A stretch of DNA of 64,000 nt from Massilia sp. 9I (GTDB lineage: Bacteria; Pseudomonadota; Gammaproteobacteria; Burkholderiales; Burkholderiaceae_D): NCBI RefSeq assembly GCF_902506415.1, contig NZ_LR733275.1, positions 1,837,795 through 1,901,794 of the forward strand, given 5' to 3'. Shown here piece after piece: positions 62,586 to 64,000 of the stretch. The notes below the pieces were generated by a model that did no database searches, had not been told where the DNA came from, and worked only from the letters and a program-made list of their open reading frames with translations. A program made the translations under genes and the position numbers. Position 1 is the stretch's first letter; each line of letters starts with the position of its first letter.

Positions 62586-64000
62586 ATGCCGACTTCGCCC
62601 GCCGAGAACCGGTCTGCACAAGCACATGTGCACCAGCTTGCTTCCGCTTTCCATCACACGGCCACCGACAGCCTGACGCAGGACAGCGGTATTGCATTTT
62701 ATCGGCGTGTCGCCGAGTGCCTGCCGGGTGGCGTGGTGTTCGTGGTGGACCCGGACCTGCGCTACCAGCTTGCTGCCGGCGCCAGTCTCGACGCAGCCGG
62801 TTTCACTCCGTCCGATTTCGAGGGACGGTTGCTGAAGGACGCGGTTCCGGAAGAGGACTATCCCCACTACGAGCGCGATTACCTGACGATCCTCCAGGGC
62901 GGTGAGTTCACGCGCGAGCACGAGGTCAACGGCCTGAGTTTCGTTACCCACGGCGTTCCTCTGACTGACAAGGCAGGAGAGATCCTGGGCGCCTTGGTGG
63001 TCTCCTACGATATCAGCGATCGCAAGTCCGAGGAACGGCGGCTGCTCCTGTTCAAGGCCTTGGGCGTCGCGATCCGCGAAGCCGCCACGGCGGCGGACAT
63101 CGAAACGAGCACGATCCGCTTGCTGCGGCAGTATTTCGGGGACGTCGAGTGTGCGCTGCTGGAGGTGGACGAGGACCGGTTGCAGAATATCCCTCCATGG
63201 CTCGACGAAGACTGCCTGGAGCAGCTGCTCGCGGAGCCGGCGCCGCAGGCCGTGTATCCGGCTGCCGGCCGCGCCGTGCTGGGGTGCTCTTTCACCAGTG
63301 ACGGCAGGGTCGTCGGCATCACCGCCGTCTGCAGCGACGTGCCGCGGCCATGGAGCACGGCCGACCGGGAGTTCCTGCGTGAGGTCAGCGAGCGCGCGTG
63401 GGTGCACATGGAGCGCCTGCGGCTGGTCGCGGCGCTGCGCGAAGCGGACCGGCAAAAGGATCGCTTCCTCGCCGTGCTCGCCCATGAACTGCGCAACCCG
63501 CTGGCGGTCGTGCGCAATGGGCTGGACCTTCTGAAGATCGCCGGTCCGGCGGTCCCTCAGGACCGGGTCGTGCAGCTGATGGAGCAGCAATTCACCCATA
63601 TGGGACGCCTGATTGAGGACGTCCTGGACGTCTCGTATATCTGTCACGGTCGCATGTCTCTGCACTTGGAGCGCGTATCGCTGTGGCAGGTGGTGGAGTC
63701 GGCCGTGGAGGCGGCCCGCCCGGCGGCTTCGGCCAAGCACCAGCTGCTGTCATGCAGCGAGGACTGCGACGAGCTCGCGGTGGAGGCCGATCCGGATCGC
63801 CTGACGCAGGCGATCGCCAACATCATCACGAATGCCATCAAGTATTCGCCGGCCCGGACCGACATCCGAGTCGACGTGCGGCGCGAGGGTGACCGCGCAC
63901 TGGTCGCAGTGAGCGACGACGGCATTGGGATGTCCGTGGAAACGCGCCAGCGCCTGTTCGACCTGTTCGCCAGGGGCGACGACGCGGAACTCGCCAGGGC
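62586..64000 (+). CDS. Soluble PAS-GAF-like hybrid sensor histidine kinase, 3' end cut by the window
   Basis: The frame is open from the ATG at 62586 to the end of the window (about 471 codons). A PAS-like domain (about residues 40-145, ending VVSYDISDRKSEERR) is followed by a GAF-like region (about 150-275), a HisKA dimerisation domain with phospho-acceptor H300 in LAHELRNPL, and a HATPase domain with N-box NIITNAIKYSP and G-box DDGIGM. There is no signal or transmembrane helix, so it senses a cytoplasmic signal. A receiver domain may follow beyond the window. Confidence 0.88.
   Translation, partial: MPTSPAENRSAQAHVHQLASAFHHTATDSLTQDSGIAFYRRVAECLPGGVVFVVDPDLRYQLAAGASLDAAGFTPSDFEGRLLKDAVPEEDYPHYERDYLTILQGGEFTREHEVNGLSFVTHGVPLTDKAGEILGALVVSYDISDRKSEERRLLLFKALGVAIREAATAADIETSTIRLLRQYFGDVECALLEVDEDRLQNIPPWLDEDCLEQLLAEPAPQAVYPAAGRAVLGCSFTSDGRVVGITAVCSDVPRPWSTADREFLREVSERAWVHMERLRLVAALREADRQKDRFLAVLAHELRNPLAVVRNGLDLLKIAGPAVPQDRVVQLMEQQFTHMGRLIEDVLDVSYICHGRMSLHLERVSLWQVVESAVEAARPAASAKHQLLSCSEDCDELAVEADPDRLTQAIANIITNAIKYSPARTDIRVDVRREGDRALVAVSDDGIGMSVETRQRLFDLFARGDDAELAR

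Overview
This 64 kb window is a GC-rich chromosomal segment, almost certainly from a betaproteobacterium of the Oxalobacteraceae (Massilia-like). That placement is inferred from gene content and order: tig-clpP-clpX-lon-hupB-tRNA-Asp-ppiD, bolA-yciB-msrB next to periplasmic parvulins, thrC-moeA-moaD, and hpnCDE. I see no prophage, insertion sequence, CRISPR array or plasmid function. The mobile DNA visible is short REP-type hairpin doublets of two families.

Layout. 1-3.3 kb: end of a SEL1-repeat protein and a secreted prolyl oligopeptidase. 3.4-11 kb: an XRE-cupin regulator divergent from a threonine/serine catabolic cluster (kbl, SDR-type tdh, sdaA), then thrC-moeA-moaD. 11-14 kb, minus strand: an orphan TRAP solute-binding protein, and an operon of membrane protein, small XRE regulator and alpha/beta hydrolase whose genes overlap by 4 bp, followed by a small membrane protein. 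14-20.4 kb: a HI0933-like flavoprotein, then minus-strand hpnC-hpnD-hpnE (squalene synthesis for hopanoids), a 46-codon gene and DUF1700/DUF2807 genes. 20.4-24.7 kb: a two-gene RND efflux system. 25-34 kb: the protein quality-control block (tRNA-Leu, tig, clpP, clpX, lon, hupB, two tRNA-Asp, ppiD). 34-42 kb: mnmH-tesA divergent from an ABC ATPase, then nnr and a fused 5-oxoprolinase. 42-49 kb: a zinc-ribbon protein, DoxX, a REC-TPR response regulator and purL. 49-51 kb: two tandem glycine-rich paralogues of unknown function and a secreted TQGYW-motif protein. 51-55.7 kb, minus strand: two tandem parvulins, bolA, yciB, msrB and selO. 55.8-64 kb: acyl-CoA ligase, secreted M20 amidohydrolase, a lipoprotein, an unknown protein, a FadJ-type beta-oxidation enzyme and a truncated soluble histidine kinase.

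Most of the window is ordinary housekeeping sequence. The points most worth a second look are: the glycine-rich paralogue pair (49229-50194), with an ungapped conserved core and identical upstream architecture; GTAG-headed REP doublets that supply the TAG stop codons of two genes; a perfect 125-bp tandem duplication covering the 3' end of the response-regulator gene; a receiver domain with Glu at the phospho-Asp position; and a selO gene whose best start codon is ATT.
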